Below, piece by piece: positions 50,298 to 59,490 of a DNA stretch of 64,000 nt. Within the stretch, counting starts at the first letter, position 1, and every line of letters starts with the position of its first letter. The notes beneath the pieces are model-generated. The model saw only the letters and a list, made by a program, of their open reading frames with translations. It was not told the DNA's origin and made no database searches. The translations under genes and the position numbers were made by a program. Source of the DNA: Mycobacteroides sp. LB1 (lineage in GTDB: Bacteria > Actinomycetota > Actinomycetes > Mycobacteriales > Mycobacteriaceae); contig NZ_JACCFF010000004.1 of the NCBI RefSeq assembly GCF_013449725.1, positions 370,870-434,869 of the forward strand. Direction: 5' to 3'.

Positions 50298-51479
50298 TTA
50301 GTACGAACGGGGCAGGCCGAGGGATGTCTGCGCGACGAAGTTGAGGATCATCTCCCGGCTTACCGGTGCGATGCGCCCGAACCGTGACAGATTCAGCAGC
50401 GGTGCCACCCCGTACTCGGTGGTCAACCCGTTGCCGCCCAAGGACTGTACGGCGCGGTCGGCGGCGCGGCATGCCACATCGGCGGCGGCGTACTTGGCCA
50501 TATTGGCAGCCTCTGCCGCACCCCAGTCGTCACCGCAGTCGTACAGGGTGGCGGCCTTCTGCATCATCAGCTTGGACAGCTCCAGTTCGACCTTGATCTC
50601 GGCGAGCGGGTGCGCGATGGCCTGGTGCGCACCGATGGGTGTCTTCCATACCTGGCGGGTCTTCACGTAGTCGGTAGCCTTGCCGAGCGCCAGCCGGGTG
50701 AGGCCGACGCCACTGGCGGCTCCCATGATCCGCTCCGGATTGAGACCCGCGAACAGCTGCATGAGGGCGGCGTCCTCGGATCCGACGAGGGCGTTACCGG
50801 GTACCCGCACATCGTCGAGGAACACCTGGAACTGCTGTTCGGCCAATGTCAGCTGCATATCGATCGGGGTGTACTCGAATCCCTTGGTGTCGGTGGGCAC
50901 CACGAAGAGCGCGGGCTTGAGCTTGCCGGTCTTGGCCTCCTCGGTGCGGGCCACCACGAGAACCGCGTTCGCCTCGTTGACACCTGAGATGAAGACCTTG
51001 CGCCCATTGAGAATCCAGTCGCCACCGTCGCGCTTGGCGGTGGTGATGATGTTGTGCGAGTTGGATCCGGCATCGGGCTCGGTGATGGCGAAGGCCATGG
51101 TGAAGGTGCCATCGGCCATCGCCGGGAGCCAATTCTTCTTCTGCTCCTCGGTGCCGTACCGGGCGATGATGGTGGCATTGATGGCGGGGGAGACGACCAT
51201 CATCAGCAGCGCGCATCCGGCTGCCGAGAGTTCCTCGAACACCAGCGACAGCTCGTACATGCCAGCGCCGCCGCCGCCGTACTCCTCGGGGATATTGACG
51301 CCCAGGAAGCCGAGCTTCCCTGCCTCATTCCACAATTCGGTCAAGGGGGTATGGGTCTTGGCCTTCTCCAGGTAGTACTCGTGACCGTAGTTGGAAGCCA
51401 GGGCGGCTACCGCCTGGCGGAGCGCCTTGCGTTCGTCGGACTCGGTATAGGGATTGGTTTGGGTAGCGGTGCTGCTCAT
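50298..51479 (-). CDS. fadE12: Acyl-CoA dehydrogenase
   Basis: The 393-aa FAD-dependent acyl-CoA dehydrogenase shows all family regions: LGFLGVNIPEEYGGGGAGM, TFTMAFAITEPDAGSNSHNIITTAKRDGGDWILNGRKVFISGVNEAN (in parts), QLFAGLNPERIMGAASGVGL and the C-terminal QSLGGNGLTTEYGVAPL with the GGNG signature; the catalytic Glu is probably the one at TTEYG. It matches M. tuberculosis Rv0972c and overlaps accA2 by 4 bp. It probably oxidises an early branched acyl-CoA in this operon. Confidence 0.92.
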   Translation of the reverse strand: MSSTATQTNPYTESDERKALRQAVAALASNYGHEYYLEKAKTHTPLTELWNEAGKLGFLGVNIPEEYGGGGAGMYELSLVFEELSAAGCALLMMVVSPAINATIIARYGTEEQKKNWLPAMADGTFTMAFAITEPDAGSNSHNIITTAKRDGGDWILNGRKVFISGVNEANAVLVVARTEEAKTGKLKPALFVVPTDTKGFEYTPIDMQLTLAEQQFQVFLDDVRVPGNALVGSEDAALMQLFAGLNPERIMGAASGVGLTRLALGKATDYVKTRQVWKTPIGAHQAIAHPLAEIKVELELSKLMMQKAATLYDCGDDWGAAEAANMAKYAAADVACRAADRAVQSLGGNGLTTEYGVAPLLNLSRFGRIAPVSREMILNFVAQTSLGLPRSY

Positions 51480-53500
51480 GCTGGCTCTCCTTCGTTGGCG
51501 GCATCGGTGGATGCAAGTTGGGCGAGTACCGTGCCGAGCTCGACTTGTTGTCCCGGTTCGACATTGAGGCTTTCGATGACACCGTCAGCGGGCGCGGTGA
51601 TGGTGTGCTCCATCTTCATGGCCTCCAGCCAGACGATGGGCGTGCCCGCGGAGACGATGTCGCCAACAGCAGCACCCACCCGCAGCACCACACCCGGCAT
51701 CGGCGCGATGAGCGAGCCCGCGGCCACCTCAGTACTGGGATCGGTGAACCGGGGCACCACGGTGAGTGCCACCGGGCCGAGCGGTGAATCGACGTCGACG
51801 GTTTCGCCGTAGCGGGCGATATCAAAGCCCCGTCGAACCCCGTCGATGACCAAGATCACGTGATCGGGTGTGGCCGATACCAACTCGATGGCAGGCCATT
51901 CCCCGTCGAGCTCCAGGCCGGTCCGGGCAAGGCGGTACCGCACATCGATGGTGCTTTCGCCTGCTGCGTATTCCTTGGTCTGGTATCCGGATACGAGGTT
52001 GCGCCAGCCGCTGGGCAGATCGCCGCAAACTCCCGAAGAGCGGGCTGCGGAGCGGTTCGCGGCCGCATCGGCCAGCGCCGCCGCGAGGGCTGAATACTGT
52101 TGCGCCGCTTCATCGGCCAAGGGTTTGGCGAGGGTATCGAGCCCATGCTTATTCAGGAACGACGTGTCGGTGTCGCCGTCGAGGAACGCCGGGTGCCGCA
52201 GCACGTTGACCAGCAGATCGCGATTGGTGGTCAGGCCGTGCAGGCGGGTGCGCTCCAAGGTCGATGCCAGCAGCCGCGAGGCTTCGGTGCGTGTCGGTGC
52301 CACCGTGATGACCTTGGCGAGCATCGGGTCGTAATGCACCGACACCACACTGCCGCCGACGATGGTCGAGTCCAGGCGGATCCCGTTGGTTCCCGGGTGC
52401 CCGGGAACATGGAACTGCGCGACGGAGCCCGGTGCTGTGTCTGGCAGGCAAAATGTGTGCACGGTGCCGCTTTGTGGCTGCCACCCTGCCGCGGGATTCT
52501 CCGCGTACAGGCGCGCTTCGATCGAGTGCCCGTGAATGGCAGGAGGTTCGGCGGGCAGCTCGGCACCGTCGGCTACCTGGATCTGCAATGCCACCAGGTC
52601 CAGGCCTGTGGTGCATTCGGTGACCGGGTGCTCCACCTGCAGGCGTGTGTTCATCTCCAGGAAGAAGAACTCCCCGTCCTCGGTGGCCAAGAACTCCATG
52701 GTTCCCGCGCCGACGTATCCGATGGCCGCCGCGGCGGTGCGCGACGCCTCGAACAGGTGCTCCCGCATACCGGCGATCCGAGTCACCAGCGGGGAGGGGG
52801 CCTCTTCGATGACCTTTTGGTGGCGGCGCTGGATGGAGCATTCGCGCTCTCCCACGGCCCACACCGTGCCGTGGGTATCGGCCATCACCTGTACCTCGAT
52901 GTGGCGGCCGGTGCCCAGGTAGCGCTCGCAGAAGACCGTCGGATCACCGAACGCCGATTGGGCTTCCCGTTGTGCGGCAGCGATTTCGTGTGGCAGGTCA
53001 GCAAGTTTGTCGACAACTCGCATGCCGCGCCCACCGCCGCCGGCGGAGGCCTTGACGAGCACCGGCAGCTGATCGGCGGTGACGGTATCCGGGTCGAGTT
53101 GCCCCAGCACCGGTACACCGGCAGCGTCCATGAGCTTCTTGGACTCGATCTTCGAACCCATTGACTCGATGGCCGCGACGGGCGGGCCGATCCAGCTGAG
53201 GCCGGCATCGGCCACAGCCCGAGCGAAAGCCGCATTCTCGGAGAGGAATCCGTAGCCGGGGTGGATGGCGTCGGCACCGGTGGCCTTGGCCGCGGCGATG
53301 ATCAGTTCACCGCGCAGATAGGTGTCGGCGCTGGAGGTGCCGGGCAGATGGACTGCGGCATCGGCCTCGGATACATGTGGGCTGTCGGCGTCGGCGTCCG
53401 AGTAGACGGCGACCGTGCCCAGGCCGAGTTTGCGACAGGTGGCGAAGACGCGGCGAGCGATCTCACCACGGTTGGCGACAAGTACGGAGGTGATAGTCAT
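51476..53500 (-). CDS. accA2: Acyl-CoA carboxylase alpha subunit (biotin carboxylase + BCCP)
   Basis: ATG 53500 (MTITSVLVANRGEIARRVFATCRKLG) gives 674 aa. The biotin carboxylase part has the ATP-grasp motif KASAGGGGRGMRVV, ERECSIQRRHQKVIEEAPSP and EMNTRLQVEHPVTE; the C-terminal carrier part has the biotin Lys in IVWLEAMKMEHTITAPADG. The partner is the beta subunit 13 bp upstream. It matches M. tuberculosis AccA2 (Rv0973c). The operon context with an AtuA-like protein suggests carboxylation of a branched or terpenoid enoyl-CoA. Confidence 0.94.
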   Translation of the reverse strand: MTITSVLVANRGEIARRVFATCRKLGLGTVAVYSDADADSPHVSEADAAVHLPGTSSADTYLRGELIIAAAKATGADAIHPGYGFLSENAAFARAVADAGLSWIGPPVAAIESMGSKIESKKLMDAAGVPVLGQLDPDTVTADQLPVLVKASAGGGGRGMRVVDKLADLPHEIAAAQREAQSAFGDPTVFCERYLGTGRHIEVQVMADTHGTVWAVGERECSIQRRHQKVIEEAPSPLVTRIAGMREHLFEASRTAAAAIGYVGAGTMEFLATEDGEFFFLEMNTRLQVEHPVTECTTGLDLVALQIQVADGAELPAEPPAIHGHSIEARLYAENPAAGWQPQSGTVHTFCLPDTAPGSVAQFHVPGHPGTNGIRLDSTIVGGSVVSVHYDPMLAKVITVAPTRTEASRLLASTLERTRLHGLTTNRDLLVNVLRHPAFLDGDTDTSFLNKHGLDTLAKPLADEAAQQYSALAAALADAAANRSAARSSGVCGDLPSGWRNLVSGYQTKEYAAGESTIDVRYRLARTGLELDGEWPAIELVSATPDHVILVIDGVRRGFDIARYGETVDVDSPLGPVALTVVPRFTDPSTEVAAGSLIAPMPGVVLRVGAAVGDIVSAGTPIVWLEAMKMEHTITAPADGVIESLNVEPGQQVELGTVLAQLASTDAANEGEPA

Positions 53501-53513
53501 CTGATTCTTAACC

Positions 53514-55109
53514 TCACATCCGGAAGACGCCGAAGTTCGACGTCCCCTCGATCGGTCCATTGGCGATGGCAGACAGGCACATACCTAGTACGGCCCGGGT
53601 GTCGCGGGGATCGATGACCCCGTCGTCGTAGAGCCGCCCGGACATGAACATGGGCAGTGACTCGGCTTCGATCTGCGCCTCGATGGCAGCCCGCATAGCA
53701 GCGTCGGCGTCCTCGTTGACGGCCTGGCCGCGTGCCGCCGCGGCGGCACGGCTCACGATGGAGATGACACCGGCCAGCTGGGTGCCGCCCATCACCGCTG
53801 ATTTGGCGCTGGGCCACGCGAACAGGAAGCGGGGATCGTAGGCGCGGCCGCACATGCCGTAATGCCCGGCGCCGTACGAGGCGCCGACGATCAGGGACAG
53901 ATGTGGCACCGTCGAGTTGGACACGGCATTGATCATCATCGACCCGTGCTTGATCATGCCACCCTCTTCGTATTCCTTGCCCACCATGTATCCAGTGGTG
54001 TTGTGCACGAAAAGAAGTGGCGTATTGGTCCGGTTGGCCAGCTGGATGAACTGGGTGGCCTTCTGCGATTCCTCGCTGAACAGCACACCGCGCGCATTGG
54101 CGAGGATGCCAATCGGATATCCGTGTAGACGCGCCCATCCGGTGACCAACGACGAGCCGTACTGCTCCTTGAATTCGTCGAACTCGGAACCGTCGACGAT
54201 GCGGGCGATGATCTCGCGCGGATCGAACGGGATGCGCAGATCTCCGGGAACGATGCCGAGGAGCTCCTCCTGGTCGGCGATCGGTTCGATCACCGCCGCG
54301 GGCTTGGGACCCTTCTTGACCCAGTTCAGGTGCGACACGATCTGCCGCCCAAGACGCACCGCATCCTGCTCGTCGACGGCCAGATAATCGCCCAAACCGG
54401 AAATACGGGAGTGCATTTCGGCACCGCCCAGGGATTCGTCATCCGATTCCTCGCCGGTGGCCATCTTGACCAACGGGGGACCGGCCAAGAAGACCTTGGA
54501 GCGTTCCTTGATCATCACCACGTGGTCCGACATACCTGGGATGTAGGCGCCACCGGCGGTCGAGTTTCCGAACACCAGGGCGATCGTGGGGATGCCCGCC
54601 GCCGAGAGCCGGGTGAGGTCGCGGAACATCTGCCCGCCGGGTACGAATACTTCCTTCTGGGTGGGCAGGTCGGCACCGCCGGACTCCACCAGCGAGATCA
54701 CGGGTAGGCGATTCCGGAAGGCAACATCATTGGCCCGCAGTACTTTACGCAACGTCCAGGGGTTGCTTGTGCCGCCCTTGACGGTGGGGTCGTTGGCCAC
54801 GATCATGCACTCGACGCCTTCGACCACGCCGATGCCGGTCACCAGTGAGGCACCGACGGTGAAGTCGCTACCCCAGGCCGCGAGCGGGCACAGCTCCAGG
54901 AACGGGGAATCGGGGTCGATCAACAGCTCGATGCGCTCACGCGCCAGCAGCTTGTCGCGTTCATGATGGCGGGCGACGTACTTGGCACCGCCACCTGCGA
55001 GGGCCTTGGCGGTTTCGGCACTGACCTCGGCCAATTTGGTTGTCATGGCTTCGGCCGCGGCGATGTACTCGGGGGAGCCGGTGTTGACGGCGGTACGAAG
55101 GATGGTCAC
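53514..55109 (-). CDS. accD2: Acyl-CoA carboxylase beta subunit (carboxyltransferase)
   Basis: GTG 55109 (VTILRTAVNTGSPEYIAAAEAM) overlaps the fadE13 stop as GTGA and gives 531 aa. The two crotonase-like carboxyltransferase halves are clear: GGTSNPWTLRKVLRANDVAFRNRLPVISLVESGGADL, LVFGNSTAGGAYIPGMSDHVVMI, LLFVHNTTGYMVGKEYEEGG and GASYGAGHYGMCGRAYDPRFLFAWPSAKSAVMGG (in parts). It most resembles methylcrotonyl/geranyl-CoA carboxylase beta subunits rather than propionyl-CoA types. It matches Rv0974c. Confidence 0.94.
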   Translation of the reverse strand: MTILRTAVNTGSPEYIAAAEAMTTKLAEVSAETAKALAGGGAKYVARHHERDKLLARERIELLIDPDSPFLELCPLAAWGSDFTVGASLVTGIGVVEGVECMIVANDPTVKGGTSNPWTLRKVLRANDVAFRNRLPVISLVESGGADLPTQKEVFVPGGQMFRDLTRLSAAGIPTIALVFGNSTAGGAYIPGMSDHVVMIKERSKVFLAGPPLVKMATGEESDDESLGGAEMHSRISGLGDYLAVDEQDAVRLGRQIVSHLNWVKKGPKPAAVIEPIADQEELLGIVPGDLRIPFDPREIIARIVDGSEFDEFKEQYGSSLVTGWARLHGYPIGILANARGVLFSEESQKATQFIQLANRTNTPLLFVHNTTGYMVGKEYEEGGMIKHGSMMINAVSNSTVPHLSLIVGASYGAGHYGMCGRAYDPRFLFAWPSAKSAVMGGTQLAGVISIVSRAAAAARGQAVNEDADAAMRAAIEAQIEAESLPMFMSGRLYDDGVIDPRDTRAVLGMCLSAIANGPIEGTSNFGVFRM

Positions 55110-56254
55110 GACTGGTACCCCAGGAGCTTGGCGGCCAGCGAGGTGAGGATCTCGGTGGTGCCGCCACCGATGCCGATGATGCGCATATCGCGGTACTGGC
55201 GTTCGATCTCGCTCTCGGTCATGTAGCCCATACCGCCGAACAGCTGGACGCCCTGGTTGGCTACCCACTCTCCGGCCTCGACGGCGGTGTTCTTGGCGAA
55301 GCACACCTCGGCGATCAGATTTGTCTCGCCCGCGATCGCGCGGTCCACGAGGGCATGGGTGTAGACCCGCGCCACGTCGGTCCTGCGTGCCATCTCCGCG
55401 AGCGTGTTCTGCACAGACTGCCGGGAGATAAGGGGGCGACCGAAGGTCTCCCGGTCCCGACACCACTGCACGGTGAGGTCCAGGCAGCGCTGCGCGCTGG
55501 AATACGCCTGGGCGGCAAGGCCGATGCGCTCGGAGACGAAGGCCCCGGCGATCTGCGCGAAGCCGGTGTTCTCGCCGCCCACCAGATTCTCGGCGGGTAC
55601 GCGTGCATCGGTGAAGGACAGCTCGGCGGTATCCGAGGAGCGCCAGCCCATCTTGTCGAGCTTGCGCGCGACTTCAAAACCTGGAGTATCCCGGTCCACC
55701 AGCAGCAGCGACACCCCTGCCGCACCCGGTCCGCCGGTACGCACCGCGGTCACCACATAGTCGGCGCGCACCCCGGAGGTGATGAAGGTCTTGGAGCCGT
55801 TGACGATGTAATGGTCGCCGTCTCGCTTGGCTGACGTGGCCAGATGTCCCACATCGGATCCACCACCGGGTTCGGTGATGGCCAGGGAGCCAATGAGATC
55901 ACCTCGCAGGGTGGGCTTCACATAGGTGTCGATGAGCCGCTGGTCGCCGGAGGCGATCATGTGCGGTGTGGAGATCCCGCAGGTGAATAGTGAGGCAAAT
56001 ACACCACCGGGCACACCGGCGTAATGCAGTTCTTCGCACACGATCACCGGGTCGATGGCATCGCCACCGCCACCGCCCACCTCCTCTGGGGCGCCCGGTC
56101 CGAGCAGTCCCAGATCGCCCGCCTTGCGGTGCAATTCGCGGGGGATCAGCCCTTCGCGCTCCCACTCGTTGACATGGGGCAGAATCTCGCGCTCGGCGAA
56201 GTCGCGCACCGTCTCCCGAAGCGCCTTGCGCTCCGGGCTGTTCCACTGACTCAC
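55106..56254 (-). CDS. fadE13: Acyl-CoA dehydrogenase
   Basis: The 382-aa protein shows the acyl-CoA dehydrogenase fold: REILPHVNEWEREGLIPRELHRKAGDLGLLGPGAPEEVGG, SLAITEPGGGSDVGHLATSAKRDGDHYIVNGSKTFITSG (in parts), and VQLFGGMGYMTESEIERQYRDMRIIGIGGGTTEI with the typical C-terminal GGG/TTE site. The sequence is distinct from fadE12, so two different acyl substrates are oxidised by this pathway. It matches Rv0975c and overlaps both neighbours by 4 bp. Confidence 0.92.
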   Translation of the reverse strand: MSQWNSPERKALRETVRDFAEREILPHVNEWEREGLIPRELHRKAGDLGLLGPGAPEEVGGGGGDAIDPVIVCEELHYAGVPGGVFASLFTCGISTPHMIASGDQRLIDTYVKPTLRGDLIGSLAITEPGGGSDVGHLATSAKRDGDHYIVNGSKTFITSGVRADYVVTAVRTGGPGAAGVSLLLVDRDTPGFEVARKLDKMGWRSSDTAELSFTDARVPAENLVGGENTGFAQIAGAFVSERIGLAAQAYSSAQRCLDLTVQWCRDRETFGRPLISRQSVQNTLAEMARRTDVARVYTHALVDRAIAGETNLIAEVCFAKNTAVEAGEWVANQGVQLFGGMGYMTESEIERQYRDMRIIGIGGGTTEILTSLAAKLLGYQS

Positions 56255-57960
56255 TGTTGTGTCTCCTCTAGGAGCGATTCGGGGATATCGATCTCACGTG
56301 AACGGAGCCATTCGCCAATGCCCTTGGCCTGCGGGTCAAAGCGGGCCTGGTAGGCCACGCCCTTGCCGAGGATGCCCTGGATGACGAAGTTCACGGCCCG
56401 CAGTTTGGGTAGCAGGTAGCGCGCGACTTCCAGGTGCGCGGTCTCCGGTAGCAGCTCCCGCAGCGCATCGACCGTCAATGCGTTTGCAAGCCAACGGTAT
56501 TCCTCGTCGGTGCGCACCCAGACGCCAACATTGGCGCTACCGCCCTTGTCGCCGCTGCGCGCACCGGCGATGGTGCCCAACGGGACCCGTCGTACCGGCT
56601 CGGCAGGTAGCGGTTCGGGCAATGCGGCGGCGGGCGCCTCCGCCAGCGGCTGGGTCTGCGTCGCCTGCGCGATATCGACCCGGCTGCCGTCGGCCAGTAC
56701 CGCGATATGCGGAACCTTCACGGCGGGAACGTATCCCGGGGTAAACACGCCGTACGGCTCGCCATCCTTGGGTTGGGTGGTGACGTGGAAACCGGGGAAG
56801 CTGGCCAGGGCCAGCTCCACAACCGCATTGGAGAACTGGCGGCCCACCTTGTTGGGATCCGAATCGCGGACCACGACGCGCAGTAGCGCGCTCGCGGCCT
56901 CTTCGGTGTCGGCGTTCGGGTGATCGGTGCGCGCGAGCGTCCACTGGATGTCCTCGGGCGCCGTGGACATCGACGACTCCAGCTGCTTGCGGGTGAGGTC
57001 GGCTTTGGCGTCGATATCCAGCCCGGTCAGCACGAAGGTCATCTGATTGCGGAATCCGCCCAACGCGTTGAGCGACACCTTGAGATCGGGTGGCGGTGCC
57101 TCGCCGGTAACGCCGGAGACGCGCACCCTGTCCGGTGCCTCCTGCGTCAGCTCGATGGTGTCAATGCGCGTGGTGACATCCGGATTGGCGTAGCGAGCAC
57201 CGGTGATCTCGTACAGCAGCTGCGCTGTCACTGTGCCGACACTGACCGCGCCGCCGGTTCCCGCGTGCTTGGTGATTACCGATGACCCGTCGGCGTACAC
57301 CTCGGCGAGAGGGAATCCGGCATGCGCGAGGTCTGGGATCTCGGTAAAGAAGGCGTAGTTACCGCCGGTGGCCTGGGTGCCGCATTCGATGATGTGCCCG
57401 GCGGCCACGGCCCCGGCGAGCTTGTCGTACTCGTCGCGGCGCCAGCCGAAGTGAGCCGCCGCCGGTCCGACGATCACCGAGGCGTCGGTGACCCGGCCGG
57501 TGACCACGATATTGGCACCCGAGTTGAGGCATTCGACGATGCCCCAGGCGCCCAGGTAGGCGTTGGCGGTCAGTGGGGCGCCCAGGCCGAGCTCGGTGGC
57601 GCGGGGCAGCAGGTCATCGCCCTCGACATGCGCGACCTTGGTGGTGACACCCAGTTTCTCGGCGAGCCCGCGGATCGCATCCGCCAGGCCCGCGGGATTG
57701 AGGCCGCCCGCGTTGGCCACGATCGTCACGCCCTGGTCCTGAGCCAGACCCAGGCACTGCTCGAGCTGGCGTAGGAAGGTCTTGGCGTAGCCGCGCTCGG
57801 GGGCCTTGGCCCGGTCACGCCCGAGGATCAGCATCGTCAGCTCGGCCAGGTAATCGCCGGTCAGGTAGTCGAGTTCACCGCCCGAGAGCATCTCGTGCAT
57901 GGCCGAGATCCGGTCACCGTAGAAGCCTGAACAGTTGCCGATCCGAACTGGAGAAGTCAC
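56251..57960 (-). CDS. AtuA-like acyclic terpene utilization protein (DUF1446)
   Basis: The 569-aa protein starts at GTG 57960 with AAAGGAAG upstream and has the AtuA domain (PVRIGNCSGFYGDRISAMHEMLSGGELDYLTGDYLAELTMLILGRDR, VTIVANAGGLNPAGLADAIRGLAEKLG, in parts) plus a C-terminal ferredoxin-like AtuA-associated domain (GTIAGARSGDKGGSANVGVW...). AtuA is the first gene of the citronellol/geraniol (acyclic terpene) operon of Pseudomonas; its biochemical role is not settled. It matches M. tuberculosis Rv0976c and heads the operon here. Confidence 0.9.
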   Translation of the reverse strand: MTSPVRIGNCSGFYGDRISAMHEMLSGGELDYLTGDYLAELTMLILGRDRAKAPERGYAKTFLRQLEQCLGLAQDQGVTIVANAGGLNPAGLADAIRGLAEKLGVTTKVAHVEGDDLLPRATELGLGAPLTANAYLGAWGIVECLNSGANIVVTGRVTDASVIVGPAAAHFGWRRDEYDKLAGAVAAGHIIECGTQATGGNYAFFTEIPDLAHAGFPLAEVYADGSSVITKHAGTGGAVSVGTVTAQLLYEITGARYANPDVTTRIDTIELTQEAPDRVRVSGVTGEAPPPDLKVSLNALGGFRNQMTFVLTGLDIDAKADLTRKQLESSMSTAPEDIQWTLARTDHPNADTEEAASALLRVVVRDSDPNKVGRQFSNAVVELALASFPGFHVTTQPKDGEPYGVFTPGYVPAVKVPHIAVLADGSRVDIAQATQTQPLAEAPAAALPEPLPAEPVRRVPLGTIAGARSGDKGGSANVGVWVRTDEEYRWLANALTVDALRELLPETAHLEVARYLLPKLRAVNFVIQGILGKGVAYQARFDPQAKGIGEWLRSREIDIPESLLEETQQ

Positions 57961-58083
57961 CGAGCTCTTCCTTTCGGGATGTCCTTATTAGGAATGCCGC
58001 GCCCAGTGACACAGGCCACCATGGCGCTCGTGCGCTGTTAAGTTACCCCACCGTCGGAAACGTCAATCAGTGGGTCCAACCAA
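57961..58083 (-). promoter_or_regulatory. Promoter region of the AtuA-like operon
   Basis: The 123-bp upstream region contains the near-palindrome TCCTTATTAGGA (57982-57993), unusual AT content for this DNA, between the start codon and the likely promoter. A TetR- or GntR-type operator is possible; no regulator gene is adjacent. Confidence 0.35.
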
Positions 58084-58359
58084 GTGGTTGGTCAGATCTT
58101 TGTGGCGCATTTTTACCCGCACCTACCAGCCGAAATGTGGGATTCCATTGCAGACCCCGATACCTGGTGGATTCATCCGGTCGGGTTCGCGTTGGTCGTC
58201 GGGAACCGCTTCACCCTCCGCCAGCAGATAGTCCTGGGCACCGGGAGTATCGGCAGATACGACTGCGCGGTCGTGGCAGTCGACCCGTGCGGGAGGTTCA
58301 CCTTCCGCCTGCAGCGGCCCGGCGATATCGTCGACCGGAAGGAGCGGATCCTGCCGTGA
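58084..58359 (+). pseudogene. Possible truncated SRPBCC-type gene
   Basis: This 91-codon frame has strongly GC-biased third positions in its second half, which supports past or present coding. The sequence FYPHLPAEMWDSIADPDTWW...GNRFTLRQQIV...YDCAVVAVDPCGRFTFRLQRPG loosely follows the N-terminal pattern of SRPBCC/AHSA1 domains (APxxxVW..I.D...G..F......V..vDP..r...) but stops short of the C-terminal helix. The same frame resumes directly after the TGA at 58357. I consider a decayed gene most likely; a genuine small protein is possible. Confidence 0.35.
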
Positions 58360-58362
58360 TTG

Positions 58363-58476
58363 GTGGACGGGATCTGTGATGTGTGCGCAGGGCGGATCGG
58401 CCTCAGTGGCCTGATCACACACCCAGTTGGGGAGCGAATTTGCAGCTCATGCCAGCTACCGGCTATCGTATGTTGA
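58363..58476 (+). CDS. Possible small zinc-ribbon-like peptide
   Basis: Immediately after the TGA of the previous frame, and in the same frame, 38 codons encode CDVC and CSSC separated by 22 residues (GICDVCAGRIGLSG...GERICSSCQLP). The spacing is that of a minimal zinc ribbon. The first 19 codons have high GC at third positions. There is no good ribosome binding site for GTG 58363. It could be the tail of a single disrupted gene. Confidence 0.3.
   Translation: MDGICDVCAGRIGLSGLITHPVGERICSSCQLPAIVC
58440..58469 (+). promoter_or_regulatory. Candidate rpmF promoter
   Basis: TTGCAG (58440-58445) and TATCGT (58464-58469) are spaced 18 bp apart, about 90 bp before rpmF, and fit a SigA-type -35/-10 pair. 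This is a prediction from the sequence alone. Confidence 0.4.
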
Positions 58477-58557
58477 TTGTCGCTCGCTGCGCCCGACATG
58501 TTCGCGCGGCGCGGGCGAATGACACACAAACCTGAGAATTAAGGAGAGGGCTCAAAC

Positions 58558-58731
58558 ATGGCCGTCCCCAAGCGGAGAATGTCCCGCTCCAACACCCGTA
58601 GTCGGCGTGCGCAGTGGAAGGCCACCGCCACTGAGCTGGTGAACGTCACTGTCGGCGGACAGAACCACAAGGTTCCCCGTCGTCTGCTCAAGGCTGCGCG
58701 CCTCGGGCTCATCGATTTCGACCGTCGCTGA
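58558..58731 (+). CDS. rpmF: 50S ribosomal protein L32
   Basis: The 57-aa protein MAVPKRRMSRSNTRSRRAQW... is L32, with AAGGAG 11 bases before ATG 58558. It lacks the four zinc-binding Cys of C+ L32 forms, so it is the zinc-independent form, and it ends KAARLGLIDFDRR as in M. tuberculosis RpmF. It lies between the AtuA-like operon and mprA, as in M. tuberculosis (Rv0979A-Rv0981). Confidence 0.96.
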   Translation: MAVPKRRMSRSNTRSRRAQWKATATELVNVTVGGQNHKVPRRLLKAARLGLIDFDRR

Positions 58732-58749
58732 ACGCTGCGCGAGCTGATT

Positions 58750-58775
58750 CTCAGGCTTCCTCAGTAATATCTCAG
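58750..58775. promoter_or_regulatory. MprA box upstream of mprA
   Basis: Three CTCAG repeats start at 58750, 58760 and 58771, spaced 10-11 bp, directly before mprA. Tandem CTCAG-type repeats are the known recognition pattern of MprA, so this fits positive autoregulation. Confidence 0.75.
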
Positions 58776-58792
58776 CCGCACGGTTAACACTG

Positions 58793-59485
58793 GTGCCTGT
58801 GCGAATTCTTGTAGTCGATGACGATCGTGCGGTGCGCGAGTCGTTACGACGGTCCCTGTCCTTCAATGGCTATTCGGTAGCCCTCGCCGAAGACGGTGTC
58901 GATGCGCTGAACGTCATCGCCAACGATCGTCCCGATGCGCTGGTTCTCGACGTGATGATGCCCAAGCTCGACGGTCTTGAGGTGTGCCGCCGGCTGCGCA
59001 GCACCGGAGACGATCTGCCGATTCTGGTATTGACTGCCCGCGACTCGGTATCCGAGCGGGTGGCCGGTCTGGATGCGGGCGCAGACGACTACCTCCCTAA
59101 GCCCTTCGCGCTCGAGGAACTTCTTGCCCGGATGCGTGCCCTGCTGCGCCGGCGGACCGTCGACGAATCAGCGGACGCTGCCATGCTGAGCTTCGGTGAC
59201 CTCACGCTCGACCCTGTCACCCGCGAAGTGCACCGCGGCACCCGGTCGATCAGCCTGACGCGCACCGAATTCGCGCTGCTGGAAATGCTCATGGCCAATC
59301 CGCGGCGGGTGCTCACGCGCAGCCGGATCCTCGAAGAGGTGTGGGGATTCGACTTCCCGACATCCGGTAACGCACTCGAGGTGTACGTCGGTTATCTGCG
59401 GCGCAAGACAGAAGCCGAAGGGGAGCTCCGGCTCATCCACACCGTCCGCGGTGTCGGCTACGTGCTTCGGGAGACCCCTCCGTAA
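58793..59485 (+). CDS. mprA: Response regulator MprA
   Basis: MprA is an OmpR-family regulator of the envelope stress and persistence response. The 230-aa protein has a receiver domain with RILVVDDDRAVRESL, phospho-acceptor Asp53 (ALVLDVMMPKLDG), Thr in VLTARDS and Lys in DDYLPKPFAL, and a winged-helix effector (SLTRTEFALLEMLMANPRRVLTRSRILEEVWGFDFPTSGNALEVYVGYLRRK, in parts). The start is GTG. It is nearly identical to M. tuberculosis MprA and is followed by mprB 5 bp later. Confidence 0.97.
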   Translation: MPVRILVVDDDRAVRESLRRSLSFNGYSVALAEDGVDALNVIANDRPDALVLDVMMPKLDGLEVCRRLRSTGDDLPILVLTARDSVSERVAGLDAGADDYLPKPFALEELLARMRALLRRRTVDESADAAMLSFGDLTLDPVTREVHRGTRSISLTRTEFALLEMLMANPRRVLTRSRILEEVWGFDFPTSGNALEVYVGYLRRKTEAEGELRLIHTVRGVGYVLRETPP

Positions 59486-59490
59486 TCCCC

